Positions 19,417 through 27,688 of a stretch of DNA of 64,000 bases are shown here, one piece after another. Each line of letters begins with the position of its first letter. Position 1 is the first letter of the stretch. The position numbers were made by a program, and so were the translations under genes. Source of the stretch: UBA5486 sp036744795 (GTDB lineage Bacteria > Bacillota > UBA4882 > UBA10575); contig DAIOHK010000009.1 of the NCBI GenBank assembly GCA_036744795.1, forward strand, positions 18,160-82,159. Direction: 5' to 3'. The notes under the pieces are model-generated. The model was not told the origin of the DNA. It was given only the letters and a program-made list of their open reading frames with translations, and did no database searches.

Positions 19417-20415
19417 GTGAAAAGAATTGCAATTATTACTAGTGGCGGCGATGCCCCGGGTATGAATGCCGCAATTAGAGCGGCTACTTTAACAGGAATT
19501 AACGCCGGATGTCAGGTGTTTGGAGTTAAACGTGGTTACCAGGGTTTAATTACCGGGGAAATAGTGGAACTAAGTTCGATGGCAGTTTCGGATATTTTAC
19601 ATCGCGGTGGAACTGTACTTCATTCCGCCAGATGCCCCGAATTTGCGACCGAAGAGGGTCAGAAAAAGGCTTTAGAACAATTAGAAAAATTTCAGATTGA
19701 AGGGTTAGTTGTCATTGGTGGGGATGGCTCTTTTCGAGGGGCTCAGGATTTAAATAAAATGGGTTTTGTTACTGTTGGTATTCCAGCCACTATTGATAAT
19801 GATATTGGTTGTACTGATTGCTCTCTTGGTTTTGATACTACCCTTAATACTGTTTTAGATGCGATTAATAAAATTAGAGATACTGCTATATCTCATGATC
19901 GAGTTTATGTGGTAGAGGTAATGGGTAAAAATTCGGGCTTTATTGCTCTGTATTCCGGCTTGGCTGGTGGAGCCGATGCTATTCTTGTTCCTGAGATTGA
20001 GCCTGATTTGGACAAGGTGGTAGAAAGGGTTGAAGAGATAAATCGTAAAGGACGCGGACATAGTATTGTGATTGTGGCTGAAGGTATTTTTGGTGATCCT
20101 GTTAATGCTCTTTCCACTACAGAAAGTAGTGCCTTTAAAGTGGGGACTCATGTTAAACAGAAAACGGGTAAAGATACCAGGATTACTATTCTTGGGCATA
20201 TTCAAAGGGGAGGATCACCTTCAGCTCTTGATCGGACCCTAGGTACAAGATTCGGAGCGACAGCCACCAAATTACTTCTGGATGGAGAAACTGAGAAGAT
20301 GGTAGGTTGGGTAAAAAGCGAAATAAAGATCTCAACGATGGATGAGGCGATGTCTACTAAAAATCGGATTGATCCAGAACTCTATAAATTAGCTGAAATT
20401 TTGGCTGCAAATTAA
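19417..20415 (+). CDS. pfkA: ATP-dependent 6-phosphofructokinase
   Basis: Catalyses fructose-6-phosphate plus ATP to fructose-1,6-bisphosphate. The GGDGS loop at residues 101-105 carries Gly104, which marks ATP rather than pyrophosphate as donor, and TIDND (catalytic Asp127) aligns exactly with the E. coli numbering. Effector/substrate segments EVMGKNSGFIAL and GHIQRGGSPSALDR are present. Length 332 aa is slightly longer than the 319-320 aa of classical enzymes. The start is GTG 19417 after GTGGAGGT. Since the window also has ppdK, glycolytic flux may pass through both ATP- and PPi-linked steps; this is inference. Confidence 0.95.
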   Translation: MKRIAIITSGGDAPGMNAAIRAATLTGINAGCQVFGVKRGYQGLITGEIVELSSMAVSDILHRGGTVLHSARCPEFATEEGQKKALEQLEKFQIEGLVVIGGDGSFRGAQDLNKMGFVTVGIPATIDNDIGCTDCSLGFDTTLNTVLDAINKIRDTAISHDRVYVVEVMGKNSGFIALYSGLAGGADAILVPEIEPDLDKVVERVEEINRKGRGHSIVIVAEGIFGDPVNALSTTESSAFKVGTHVKQKTGKDTRITILGHIQRGGSPSALDRTLGTRFGATATKLLLDGETEKMVGWVKSEIKISTMDEAMSTKNRIDPELYKLAEILAAN

Positions 20416-20421
20416 TTTGAC

Positions 20422-20584
20422 AGGTAATCGCCCATGCCGGCCACATTAACATCACGCAATGATTTAAATCAAAGCCGGGTGAGTCGACAAGCTCCAAAGG
20501 CGCTTTAATTGGTTGTTCATGCTGGTTTCCTAATTATCACGAAGTGATTTAATCAAGAGTCCTCCACCCCAGCAAGCTGGGGCA
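20422..20584 (+). repeat. dispersed tandem-hairpin repeat, copy A (after pfkA)
   Basis: This 3' gap holds a copy of the repeat also found at 33884-34200. About 86 bp (20436-20521) matches 33917-34002 with only about five differences. The first hairpin pairs CCGGC (20437-20441) with GCCGG around an inner ATCACGCAATGAT. The second unit begins GGTTGTTCATG at 20511 and includes ATCACGAAGTGAT, but its 3' arm has decayed into a CCCCAGC/GCTGGGG hairpin (20567-20582). It is non-coding in all frames and could also act as the pfkA terminator, though no T-run follows. Confidence 0.75.
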
Positions 20585-20651
20585 CACGAAATGATAAAAA
20601 TTCAATCTAAGTTATCATATCAGCCTGGTCAGAAGTTGTTTCTTGGTTCTA

Positions 20652-20727
20652 AGAATTGCATAATTACTCGGGTATCCGTTTATGGATATTTGTGGCTAAT
20701 CATAATATTTGAATTATGCAATTTCTT
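20652..20727. repeat. AT-rich inverted-repeat element (MITE-like), copy 1
   Basis: AATTGCATAATT (20654-20665) and its reverse complement AATTATGCAATT (20712-20723) bracket about 46 bp. Related ends occur at 29642, 46813, 58121 and 59271. It lies just upstream of the metK promoter. It has no coding capacity. Confidence 0.6.
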
Positions 20728-20735
20728 CATTAAAC

Positions 20736-20764
20736 TTGACGTTACTAAATAAAAAGATTATAAT
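20736..20764 (+). promoter_or_regulatory. housekeeping-sigma promoter for the metK leader
   Basis: TTGACG (20736-20741) and TATAAT (20759-20764) are separated by exactly 17 bp. Transcription would begin about 20771, shortly before the S-box aptamer. Confidence 0.85.
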
Positions 20765-20786
20765 TTATCTTAATAAGATATATATT

Positions 20787-20889
20787 ACTCATCAAGAGTG
20801 GTGGAGGGTAAGGGCCCGATGAAACCCGGCAACCTTGGAAATAAACTTCCAAACGGTGCTAAATCCCCCAGTTTTTCTGGAAGATGAGT
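20787..20889 (+). promoter_or_regulatory. SAM-I (S-box) riboswitch
   Basis: The leader carries the S-box core: closing stem CTCATC (20788-20793) with GATGAG (20883-20888), then AAGAGTGGTGGAGGG, GGGCCCGATGAAACCCGGCA and a GGTGCTAAATCC segment in the family order. SAM binding should favour the terminator at 20904-20930 and switch off metK, giving feedback control of SAM synthesis. Confidence 0.95.
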
Positions 20890-20903
20890 TATCAAAACTC
20901 AAA

Positions 20904-20930
20904 CCCTTCCTGAAGAAGGGCTTTTTTTTT
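20904..20930 (+). terminator. SAM riboswitch expression-platform terminator
   Basis: CCCTTC and GAAGGG form a 6-bp stem around CTGAA, followed by an uninterrupted run of T after a C. It lies between the aptamer and the metK ribosome-binding site, where a terminator-type S-box needs it. An antiterminator is suggested by AACTCAAACCC just upstream. Confidence 0.88.
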
Positions 20931-20949
20931 GAGTAGGAGGCAGAAAAAG

Positions 20950-22140
20950 ATGGATAAACAACGGTTTTTTACTTCAGAATCTGTAACTGAAGGTCACCCA
21001 GATAAAATTTGCGATCAGATTTCCGATGCCGTGCTTGATGCAATTCTAGAAAAGGATCCGGAGGCCAGAGTGGCTTGTGAAACAGCTGTCACTACCGGGT
21101 TAATATTGATTATGGGTGAGATTACTACCAACTGTTATGTGGATATTCCTAAATTGGCAAGGACTACGGTCAAAGAGATCGGTTATACCAGAGCCAAATA
21201 TGGGTTTGATGGTGATACCTGCTCTGTATTGACTGCTATTGATGAGCAATCTCCTGATATTGCTCTTGGAGTTAATCAAGCCTGGGAGATAAAATCAGGG
21301 GAGAAAAAGGACCCGGTTGATCAGATTGGAGCTGGAGATCAAGGTATGGTCTTTGGTTATGCAACCAATGAGACTCCTGAATATATGCCAATGCCTATTG
21401 CTATAGCCCACCGTTTAGCCAGACAATTGGCGTATGTAAGGAAAAAGAAGATTCTTCCCTTTCTCCGGCCAGATGGGAAAACGCAGGTTACAGTGGAATA
21501 TGATGAAAATAAACCGATTAGAATGGATGCCATTGTGGTTTCTTCCCAACATGATCCTGCTGTTAAAAGGCGAGTCTTAGAAGAGGGAATTCTTGAAGAA
21601 GTGATTAAACCAATTGTACCTGCCCAGTTTCTTGATGCTCAAACCAAATATTTTATTAATCCTACAGGTCGTTTTGCTGTTGGTGGACCGCAAGGTGATT
21701 CTGGTCTGACTGGACGGAAGATTATTGTCGATACGTATGGAGGGATGGCCCGCCATGGTGGGGGCGCATTTTCCGGTAAAGATCCTACAAAGATGGATCG
21801 ATCTGGTGCTTACGCTGCCAGGTATGTAGCTAAAAATATTGTTGCTGCTGGTTTAGCAGGCAAATGTGAAGTTCAAATTGCTTATGCTATTGGTGTAGCT
21901 AATCCAATTTCGATTACAGTAGATACTTTTGGAACCGGGATTCTTCCCGAGCAAGAATTGGAGAAACTTATATTAAAAGTTTTTGATCTTCGTCCGGCAG
22001 GAATTATTAAAAACCTGAATTTGCGACGGCCAATTTATCGTCAGGTAGCCAGTTACGGTCATTTTGGCCGTATAGATCTGGATTTACCATGGGAATGTCT
22101 GGATAAAACAGAAGTAGTAAAGAAAGAGGCTGGAATTTAA
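20950..22140 (+). CDS. metK: S-adenosylmethionine synthetase
   Basis: MetK condenses methionine and ATP into SAM. Motifs: GHPDKICDQISDAVLD near the N-terminus, GAGDQGMVFGYATNETPE in the middle, and GGGAFSGKDPTKMDRSGAY. The frame opens at TTG 20929, within the terminator tail, but GTAGGAGG is spaced for ATG 20950, giving 396 aa, the usual length. Expression is governed by the S-box riboswitch immediately upstream, which is independent support for the assignment. Confidence 0.97.
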   Translation: MDKQRFFTSESVTEGHPDKICDQISDAVLDAILEKDPEARVACETAVTTGLILIMGEITTNCYVDIPKLARTTVKEIGYTRAKYGFDGDTCSVLTAIDEQSPDIALGVNQAWEIKSGEKKDPVDQIGAGDQGMVFGYATNETPEYMPMPIAIAHRLARQLAYVRKKKILPFLRPDGKTQVTVEYDENKPIRMDAIVVSSQHDPAVKRRVLEEGILEEVIKPIVPAQFLDAQTKYFINPTGRFAVGGPQGDSGLTGRKIIVDTYGGMARHGGGAFSGKDPTKMDRSGAYAARYVAKNIVAAGLAGKCEVQIAYAIGVANPISITVDTFGTGILPEQELEKLILKVFDLRPAGIIKNLNLRRPIYRQVASYGHFGRIDLDLPWECLDKTEVVKKEAGI

Positions 22141-22148
22141 GGGGATTC

Positions 22149-22177
22149 TTGCAGAAAAATTTAGGCTATGATATAAT
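22149..22177 (+). promoter_or_regulatory. housekeeping-sigma promoter for rpmE
   Basis: TTGCAG (22149-22154) and TATAAT (22172-22177) are 17 bp apart. It begins right after the metK stop, giving rpmE its own promoter. Confidence 0.7.
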
Positions 22178-22215
22178 ATCATAGTTAAAAAACCTTAAGC
22201 AAGAAGGTGAAACCA

Positions 22216-22422
22216 ATGAAACAGGGAATTCATCCTCAGTATTCAAAAACTACTGTAACTTGTGCCTGTGGTGAGAGTTTTGAAACTGGTTCCACCAAAA
22301 AAGAGATCCGGGTTGAGATCTGTTCTAAATGTCATCCCTTTTTTACAGGGAAACAAAGAATAGTTGATTCCGGTGGACAAGTTGAGAAATTTCAGAAACG
22401 GCTAAAAAAAGTTGAGAAGTAA
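22216..22422 (+). CDS. rpmE: 50S ribosomal protein L31
   Basis: A 68 aa protein beginning MKQGIHPQYSKTTVTCACG. The zinc-binding (C+) form is indicated by CAC in the first third and CSKCHPF in the middle. The frame opens at GTG 22207, but that GTG belongs to the AAGAAGGTGA ribosome-binding site, so ATG 22216 is the start. Having the C+ form implies zinc-replete expression, with any zinc-free paralogue elsewhere. Flanked by its own promoter and terminator. Confidence 0.95.
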   Translation: MKQGIHPQYSKTTVTCACGESFETGSTKKEIRVEICSKCHPFFTGKQRIVDSGGQVEKFQKRLKKVEK

Positions 22423-22456
22423 GTTTAAAACAGAGCATTAAAAGCTCTGTTTTAAA
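22423..22456. terminator. terminator after rpmE
   Basis: A perfect 14-bp inverted repeat (GTTTAAAACAGAGC with GCTCTGTTTTAAAC) around a 6-7 nt AT loop. The T-run is inside the 3' arm, as in many A/T-flanked terminators. Confidence 0.75.
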
Positions 22457-22518
22457 CTATGTAAGGTTACAAGGATTTAAGTCTAGAATGGTTTAATAAT
22501 AAGAAGAAGGTGGTAATT

Positions 22519-23430
22519 GTGGCAAATAATTACCAATATGGCGGGCAAGCTGTAATTGAAGGGGTGATGATGCGCGGGAGATCTCACTATTCGATTGCCG
22601 TTCGCAAGGATAATGATGAGATGAGCGTTCGAACTGAGAAGTTAGGTTCTTATACTCAAAAAAATCCGGTTTTGCGGTTCCCGTTTATCAGGGGAGTAAT
22701 CGCCTTAGGTGAGTCTTTTATTTTAGGATTAAAGGCTCTACAGTATTCTGCTAATCAATTTATGGATACTGAAGGAGAAGAAGAACTTTCTTTCTGGGAG
22801 ATGGCACTCATGATCCTTTTTGCTCTGGGATTTACGGTTCTTCTTTTCATTGTACTACCATTATTTATCCGTGGTTTGGTAGGAAAAGTCCTTCCCGGGA
22901 TATTTTGGCGTAATTTGACTGAAGGTCTGATTCGTGCTTTAATCTTAGTTTTATATATAACGGCGGTTTCTTTTGTTTCGGATATTAAACGGGTTTTTGC
23001 CTATCATGGTGCAGAGCATAAAGTAATCCATACCTATGAAGCTGGCGAAGAATTAACTGTAGAGAATGCTAGGCCTAAAACCACACTTCATCCTAGGTGT
23101 GGTACGAGTTTTCTTTTGTTTGTGGTGATTGTAAGTTCAATTGTCTTTTCTTTTCTGGGAGAACAGACGATTGCGATGCGGTTGTTATCTCGAATTCTTC
23201 TGTTGCCAGTAGTAGCAGGAATATCCTATGAATTAATTAAAATCTCTGGAAAAAATCAATCATTCTTTTTGTGGAGAATTTTAAGTTGGCCGGGTTTAAT
23301 GCTTCAGCGCTTAACTACCCGCGAACCAGATGATAGCCAGCTTGAAGTAGCGATTATGGCTTTAAAACAAGTTTTAGCCTTAGAACAAAAAAATGTAGTT
23401 TTTCCACAAAAAGAAAAGATGTATTTTTAA
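22519..23430 (+). CDS. DUF1385 (YqhQ-like) membrane protein
   Basis: A 303 aa protein beginning with the family signature YGGQAVIEGVMMRG, then PFIRGVIALGESFILG, a pair of central membrane helices, and FAYHGAEHKVIHTYE with a conserved His pair, followed by PRCGTSF. The family is annotated as a predicted metal-dependent membrane protein; the biochemical role is unknown. GTG 22519 is chosen over GTG 22510, which lies in the AAGAAGGTGG ribosome-binding site. It sits between rpmE and prfA, a conserved Clostridia order. Confidence 0.9.
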   Translation: MANNYQYGGQAVIEGVMMRGRSHYSIAVRKDNDEMSVRTEKLGSYTQKNPVLRFPFIRGVIALGESFILGLKALQYSANQFMDTEGEEELSFWEMALMILFALGFTVLLFIVLPLFIRGLVGKVLPGIFWRNLTEGLIRALILVLYITAVSFVSDIKRVFAYHGAEHKVIHTYEAGEELTVENARPKTTLHPRCGTSFLLFVVIVSSIVFSFLGEQTIAMRLLSRILLLPVVAGISYELIKISGKNQSFFLWRILSWPGLMLQRLTTREPDDSQLEVAIMALKQVLALEQKNVVFPQKEKMYF

Positions 23431-23472
23431 AAGAACGCTGGGAATTGAGAAATAAAAGAGTGAGGTAGTCTA

Positions 23473-24552
23473 ATGTTAGGAAAACTCGCAGCTTTATATG
23501 AAAAGTATACAGCTTTAGAGAGAAAAATGGCTGATCCGGAACTGCTTACAGATCTGCAGGAGATGCGGAAGCTTGCGAAGAGCCATTCAGATCTGACTCC
23601 AATTATTACGGCTTACCACCGTTATCAACAGGTAGAAACGGATCTGGAGGTAGCTAAGGAATTGCTTTTGGAGAAGCCAGCTGATGATGAAGAGATTCTC
23701 CTTAAAGAAGAGGTTGCTTTATTGGAAGAGGAGAAAGAAAAATTGGAGCATGAAATTAAGCTTTTACTTCTCCCGAAAGATCCGAATGATGATAAGAACG
23801 TTCTTGTTGAGATTAGAGCGGGTACTGGGGGAGATGAAGCTGCTCTTTTTGCAGCGGATCTTTTCCGGATGTATACAAGATATGCTGAATCCCTTGGCTG
23901 GAAAGCAGAGATCATGAGTTCCAATTCTACTGAATTAGGCGGGTTTAAAGAGATAATCTTTTCAATTGAGGGAAAAGGTGCTTACAGTCGGTTGAAGTAT
24001 GAGAGTGGGGTCCACCGGGTTCAGAGGATCCCTGATACTGAAACAGGAGGAAGAATTCATACTTCAGCAGCTACAGTAGCGGTTCTTCCAGAAGCAGAGG
24101 AAGTTGAAATTGACTTATCAGCTAATGATTTACGGATTGATGTTTATCGATCATCCGGTCATGGCGGGCAGAGTGTAAATACTACAGATTCGGCTGTAAG
24201 GATTACCCATCTTCCGTCGGGGATGGTAGTAACTTGCCAGGATGAAAAATCACAATTAAAGAACAAAGAAAAAGCCTTAAAGATTTTAAGAGCACGTTTA
24301 TTGGATAAAATACTCCAGGAGCAACAAGAAGCGATTGATTCCACCCGTCGAAGTATGGTAAAGTCTGGAGATCGGAGTGAAAGGATTAGAACTTATAATT
24401 TTCCTCAGAATCGGATTACAGACCATCGTATTAATCTTACTTTATACCATTTGGATACTATCATGGCGGGTGATCTAGAAGAGATCATTTCGAATCTAAT
24501 TATTTCCGAGCAGACGGAAAAACTTAAGCAGGTTGATGAGGGAGTGGTTTGA
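23473..24552 (+). CDS. prfA: peptide chain release factor 1
   Basis: RF1 reads UAA and UAG and triggers peptide release. The GGQ motif is seen in SSGHGGQSVNTTDSAVRITH (about residue 232), and the domain before it contains ETGGRIHTSAATVAVLPE. Length 359 aa is normal. The start is ATG 23473 preceded by GTGAGGT. The stop TGA shares a base with the prmC start (TGATG), so RF1 and its methyltransferase are translationally coupled. Confidence 0.97.
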   Translation: MLGKLAALYEKYTALERKMADPELLTDLQEMRKLAKSHSDLTPIITAYHRYQQVETDLEVAKELLLEKPADDEEILLKEEVALLEEEKEKLEHEIKLLLLPKDPNDDKNVLVEIRAGTGGDEAALFAADLFRMYTRYAESLGWKAEIMSSNSTELGGFKEIIFSIEGKGAYSRLKYESGVHRVQRIPDTETGGRIHTSAATVAVLPEAEEVEIDLSANDLRIDVYRSSGHGGQSVNTTDSAVRITHLPSGMVVTCQDEKSQLKNKEKALKILRARLLDKILQEQQEAIDSTRRSMVKSGDRSERIRTYNFPQNRITDHRINLTLYHLDTIMAGDLEEIISNLIISEQTEKLKQVDEGVV

Positions 24553-25403
24553 TGAACCCTACTATTGGATGGATTCTTACCCAAACCACCCTTTTTTTTA
24601 AGAAACACAGCTTGGAATCCGCCCGGCTCGAGGCAGAACTATTACTCGCTCATGTTTTGGGACTAGAACGCTTAAGGCTATACACGGAGCATGATCGTCC
24701 TTTGAATTCTGGAGAGATCAAAAAGTATAAAGAAGTAATCCGCCAAAGGTTATCTGGTAAACCACTGGCTTATATAACTGGAGAAAAACAATTTTTAAAT
24801 TGGAATTTTTATATTACTCCTGATGTTCTGGTTCCGCGTCCGGAGACAGAAATTTTAATTGAAATGGTATTAGAGTTTACCAAAAATCAGGATGAAGGGC
24901 AAATTTTGGACTTGGGAACTGGCAGTGGGGTGATCGCTCTTTCCCTAGCTCATTACTTACCTACTTATCAAATAGATGCAGTTGATATCAGTCCAGCCGC
25001 GATTGAAGTAGCTAAAGAGAATGCCCTTCAACAAAAACTAACGGAAAGAGTTACTTTTTATATTGGTGATCTTTTTTCTGCTCTTCCTGAAGAGAAGCAA
25101 AAGAGTTATACTGGGATAGTCTCCAATCCTCCTTACATATCATCAGAGGTAATTCCTTCATTATCTAAAGAAGTTAGGGAAGAACCACAAGGTGCTTTAG
25201 ATGGTGGTATTATGGGCATGGAGATTATCAATCGAATTATTGAAAAAGCTGGTGAATTTCTGATTCCCGGTGGTTTTCTTGCCTTAGAGCATGGCTATGA
25301 TCAGCTTTCCTTGATTAAAAAGGCAGCACTGAAAGCTGGATTTGGTAAAGTGTCTTCTTATAAGGATTACTCTGGTTTTCCCCGGGTTGCCATTTGCCAG
25401 TGA
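24552..25403 (+). CDS. prmC: release factor glutamine methyltransferase
   Basis: PrmC (HemK) uses SAM to methylate the glutamine of the release-factor GGQ motif; the substrate gene prfA is immediately upstream. The SAM-binding DLGTGSGVIALSLA loop and the catalytic NPPY (VSNPPYISSE) are both present, along with the N-terminal helical domain (LEAELLLAHVLG). Start taken as ATG 24552, overlapping the prfA stop; TTG 24549 also opens the frame. The protein is 283 aa. Confidence 0.95.
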   Translation: MNPTIGWILTQTTLFFKKHSLESARLEAELLLAHVLGLERLRLYTEHDRPLNSGEIKKYKEVIRQRLSGKPLAYITGEKQFLNWNFYITPDVLVPRPETEILIEMVLEFTKNQDEGQILDLGTGSGVIALSLAHYLPTYQIDAVDISPAAIEVAKENALQQKLTERVTFYIGDLFSALPEEKQKSYTGIVSNPPYISSEVIPSLSKEVREEPQGALDGGIMGMEIINRIIEKAGEFLIPGGFLALEHGYDQLSLIKKAALKAGFGKVSSYKDYSGFPRVAICQ

Positions 25404-25430
25404 TAATAAAAGAGTTTGGGAATGGTTTCT

Positions 25431-26795
25431 ATGCAAAAAAAATTTAAACTAGATTTTGGTATGATCTCACCTTCACAAGTAATGGTGTTAGGTTTTGCCG
25501 CGGTGATACTTCTTGGTTCCCTTTTACTGAGACTACCGGTTGCTACTGCCAGTAAAATCCCGCTTCGTTATATAGATGCTCTTTTTACCGCCACTTCGGC
25601 TGTTTGTGTAACCGGGTTGGTGGTTGTAGATACAGGAACTCATTTATCTACTTTTGGCCAAATTGTTGTTATTACCCTGATTCAGATTGGTGGATTAGGG
25701 TTTATGACCTTCAGTACAATGTTGGCCATTTTAGCGGGAAAAAAGATTGGACTTCGGGAACGCCTTTTAATTCAAGAAGCCTTTAACCAGTTTAGCCTGG
25801 CTGGTCTTGTCCGTCTGATTAAACAAGTTGTAAAGGTAACTCTTTTATGTGAGGGAACAGGTGCAATCTTGCTTACACTTCGTTTTCTTAGAGAGATGCC
25901 ATTGAAACAGGCAATTTTGTATGGAATTTTCCATGCTATCTCGGCATTCTGTAATGCTGGTTTTGATCTCTTTGGGAGAATTTATACTCCTTTTTCCAGT
26001 TTAACGGCTTATGTGGGAGATTGGACAGTTTCTCTGGTTATTGCCTTTCTTATTATTATTGGCGGATTAGGTTTTCCTGTATTGATGGATATTAAAAGTC
26101 ATTTATCTGGTAAGAGGCTATCTTTACATTCAAAGCTGGCACTATTAAGTACAGGATTATTAATCATCTTTGGTTTCTTTGGCTTTATGTTATTTGAGTT
26201 TACTAACCCCGAAACACTCTGGAATTTGCCTATTTCTACGAAAATTATCAGCACTTTCTTTCAGGCGGTAACTCCTAGAACCGCCGGGTTTAATACTTTA
26301 CCGATTGGTAAATTACGGGACTCGACTTTATTTTTTATAATGATCCTGATGTTTATTGGAGCCTCTCCCAGCTCTACCGGGGGAGGAATCAAAACTACTA
26401 CTTTTGGAACTATTTTAGTTACTGTTTGGTCAGTGATTAAAGGGAAGAAAGAAGTAGAGGTATTTGAACGCCGGCTTCCATGGGATGTAGTTCTTAAAGC
26501 AGTTACTATAAGTACGATCGCAATCAATTTAGTTGTATTAATAACATTACTACTAAATATTACTGAACAATCTTTGCCTTTTCTTTCATTACTTTTTGAA
26601 GTAACTTCAGCCTTTGGTACGGTGGGGCTTTCTACAGGAATAACTCCTTTAATTTCCGATTTTGGTAGAGTGCTTTTAATTCTTACTATGTTCTCAGGCC
26701 GGGTGGGGTTATTTACGATTATAATGGCAGTAACGCGAAGTATACAACAGAATGAATCTGTCCGTTTTGTTGAAGAAAAAGTGATTATCGGTTAA
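25431..26795 (+). CDS. Trk/Ktr-type potassium transporter, membrane subunit
   Basis: A polytopic K+ uptake subunit with four filter-loop repeats: TSAVCVTGLVVVDT, ISAFCNAGFDLF, VTPRTAGFNTLP and TSAFGTVGLSTGI. This four-fold layout defines TrkH/KtrB. About 454-459 aa depending on start: TTG 25416, ATG 25422 and ATG 25431 are all in frame; GGGAATGG fits ATG 25431 best. The regulatory subunit follows 30 bp later, giving a KtrAB-like two-gene operon. Confidence 0.92.
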   Translation: MQKKFKLDFGMISPSQVMVLGFAAVILLGSLLLRLPVATASKIPLRYIDALFTATSAVCVTGLVVVDTGTHLSTFGQIVVITLIQIGGLGFMTFSTMLAILAGKKIGLRERLLIQEAFNQFSLAGLVRLIKQVVKVTLLCEGTGAILLTLRFLREMPLKQAILYGIFHAISAFCNAGFDLFGRIYTPFSSLTAYVGDWTVSLVIAFLIIIGGLGFPVLMDIKSHLSGKRLSLHSKLALLSTGLLIIFGFFGFMLFEFTNPETLWNLPISTKIISTFFQAVTPRTAGFNTLPIGKLRDSTLFFIMILMFIGASPSSTGGGIKTTTFGTILVTVWSVIKGKKEVEVFERRLPWDVVLKAVTISTIAINLVVLITLLLNITEQSLPFLSLLFEVTSAFGTVGLSTGITPLISDFGRVLLILTMFSGRVGLFTIIMAVTRSIQQNESVRFVEEKVIIG

Positions 26796-26825
26796 CTAAC
26801 CATGGTTTGGGGGATATGAAGAAAG

Positions 26826-27488
26826 ATGAAAAAACAAATTGTTGTTATTGGGTTAGGACGTTTCGGCTCTAGTATTGCCTTGAACCTGGCTAAGCTAGGT
26901 CAAGAGGTGCTGGCAATTGATTCTGATGAAGAAAAAGTAAAATCCGTTGCTGAAGAAGTTACTCATGCAGTGCAAGCAGATGCAACAGATATCAATGCTT
27001 TACAATCTTTAGGGATTGGAAATTTTGATATTGGGATTGTGGCAATCGGCGGAGATGTTCAAGCTAATATTCTAACAACTTTAATTCTAAAAGAACTAGG
27101 TATTCCCTATGTATTAGCTAAAGCAGTTAATATGCTGCAAGGAAGGGTTTTGGTTAAAATTGGGGCGAATCGGGTAGTTTATCCTGAAAAAGAAATGGGT
27201 AAGAAAATTGCCCATAGTTTAGTATCAACTAATTTTATGGATTATATTGAACTTGCTAAGGATTATCGGATTGAAGAGATGATTACTCCAGCAAGTTTCC
27301 ATGGTAAAACACTCCGTGAACTAAATATAAGAAATCGATGGGGGATTTCAGTTATTGTGGTAAAAAGAGATCATACTGGTGAAATTGTGGTTTCTCCTGG
27401 TGCAGAAACAATGATTTTACCCGGAGATACGATGATAGTTTTAGGAAAAAACGATGATTTAAATAGATGGAACAATCAAACAAGATAA
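26826..27488 (+). CDS. Trk/Ktr potassium uptake regulatory subunit
   Basis: A 220 aa peripheral RCK protein. The N-terminal Rossmann fold shows GLGRFGSSIALNLAKLG with an acidic residue after the second strand (AIDSDEEKV), typical of NAD(H)/ATP-binding RCK_N. The C-terminal RCK_C part begins near residue 135 (LAKDYRIEEMITP). One RCK_N plus one RCK_C gives the short KtrA form, not the double-length TrkA of enterics. In many Firmicutes, KtrA RCK_C binds c-di-AMP; whether this one does cannot be read from sequence. Confidence 0.93.
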   Translation: MKKQIVVIGLGRFGSSIALNLAKLGQEVLAIDSDEEKVKSVAEEVTHAVQADATDINALQSLGIGNFDIGIVAIGGDVQANILTTLILKELGIPYVLAKAVNMLQGRVLVKIGANRVVYPEKEMGKKIAHSLVSTNFMDYIELAKDYRIEEMITPASFHGKTLRELNIRNRWGISVIVVKRDHTGEIVVSPGAETMILPGDTMIVLGKNDDLNRWNNQTR

Positions 27489-27688
27489 GTTAAGAAGATT
27501 TTGGATCTTTGTTGCTTAAAATCATCCTTTTTGCGTAATAATAGAATGATGGAAGCTAATTGCATGCGCGCGCGCTCTTACCCTAACTTGAGGTCATGGC
27601 AGATTGCTTACAGAAAAAATATCAATATATTTTAGCGAGATCGTTGATGAGCATTCGCAATTAGCACTGTCAGAAAGAGGGTGATTAT

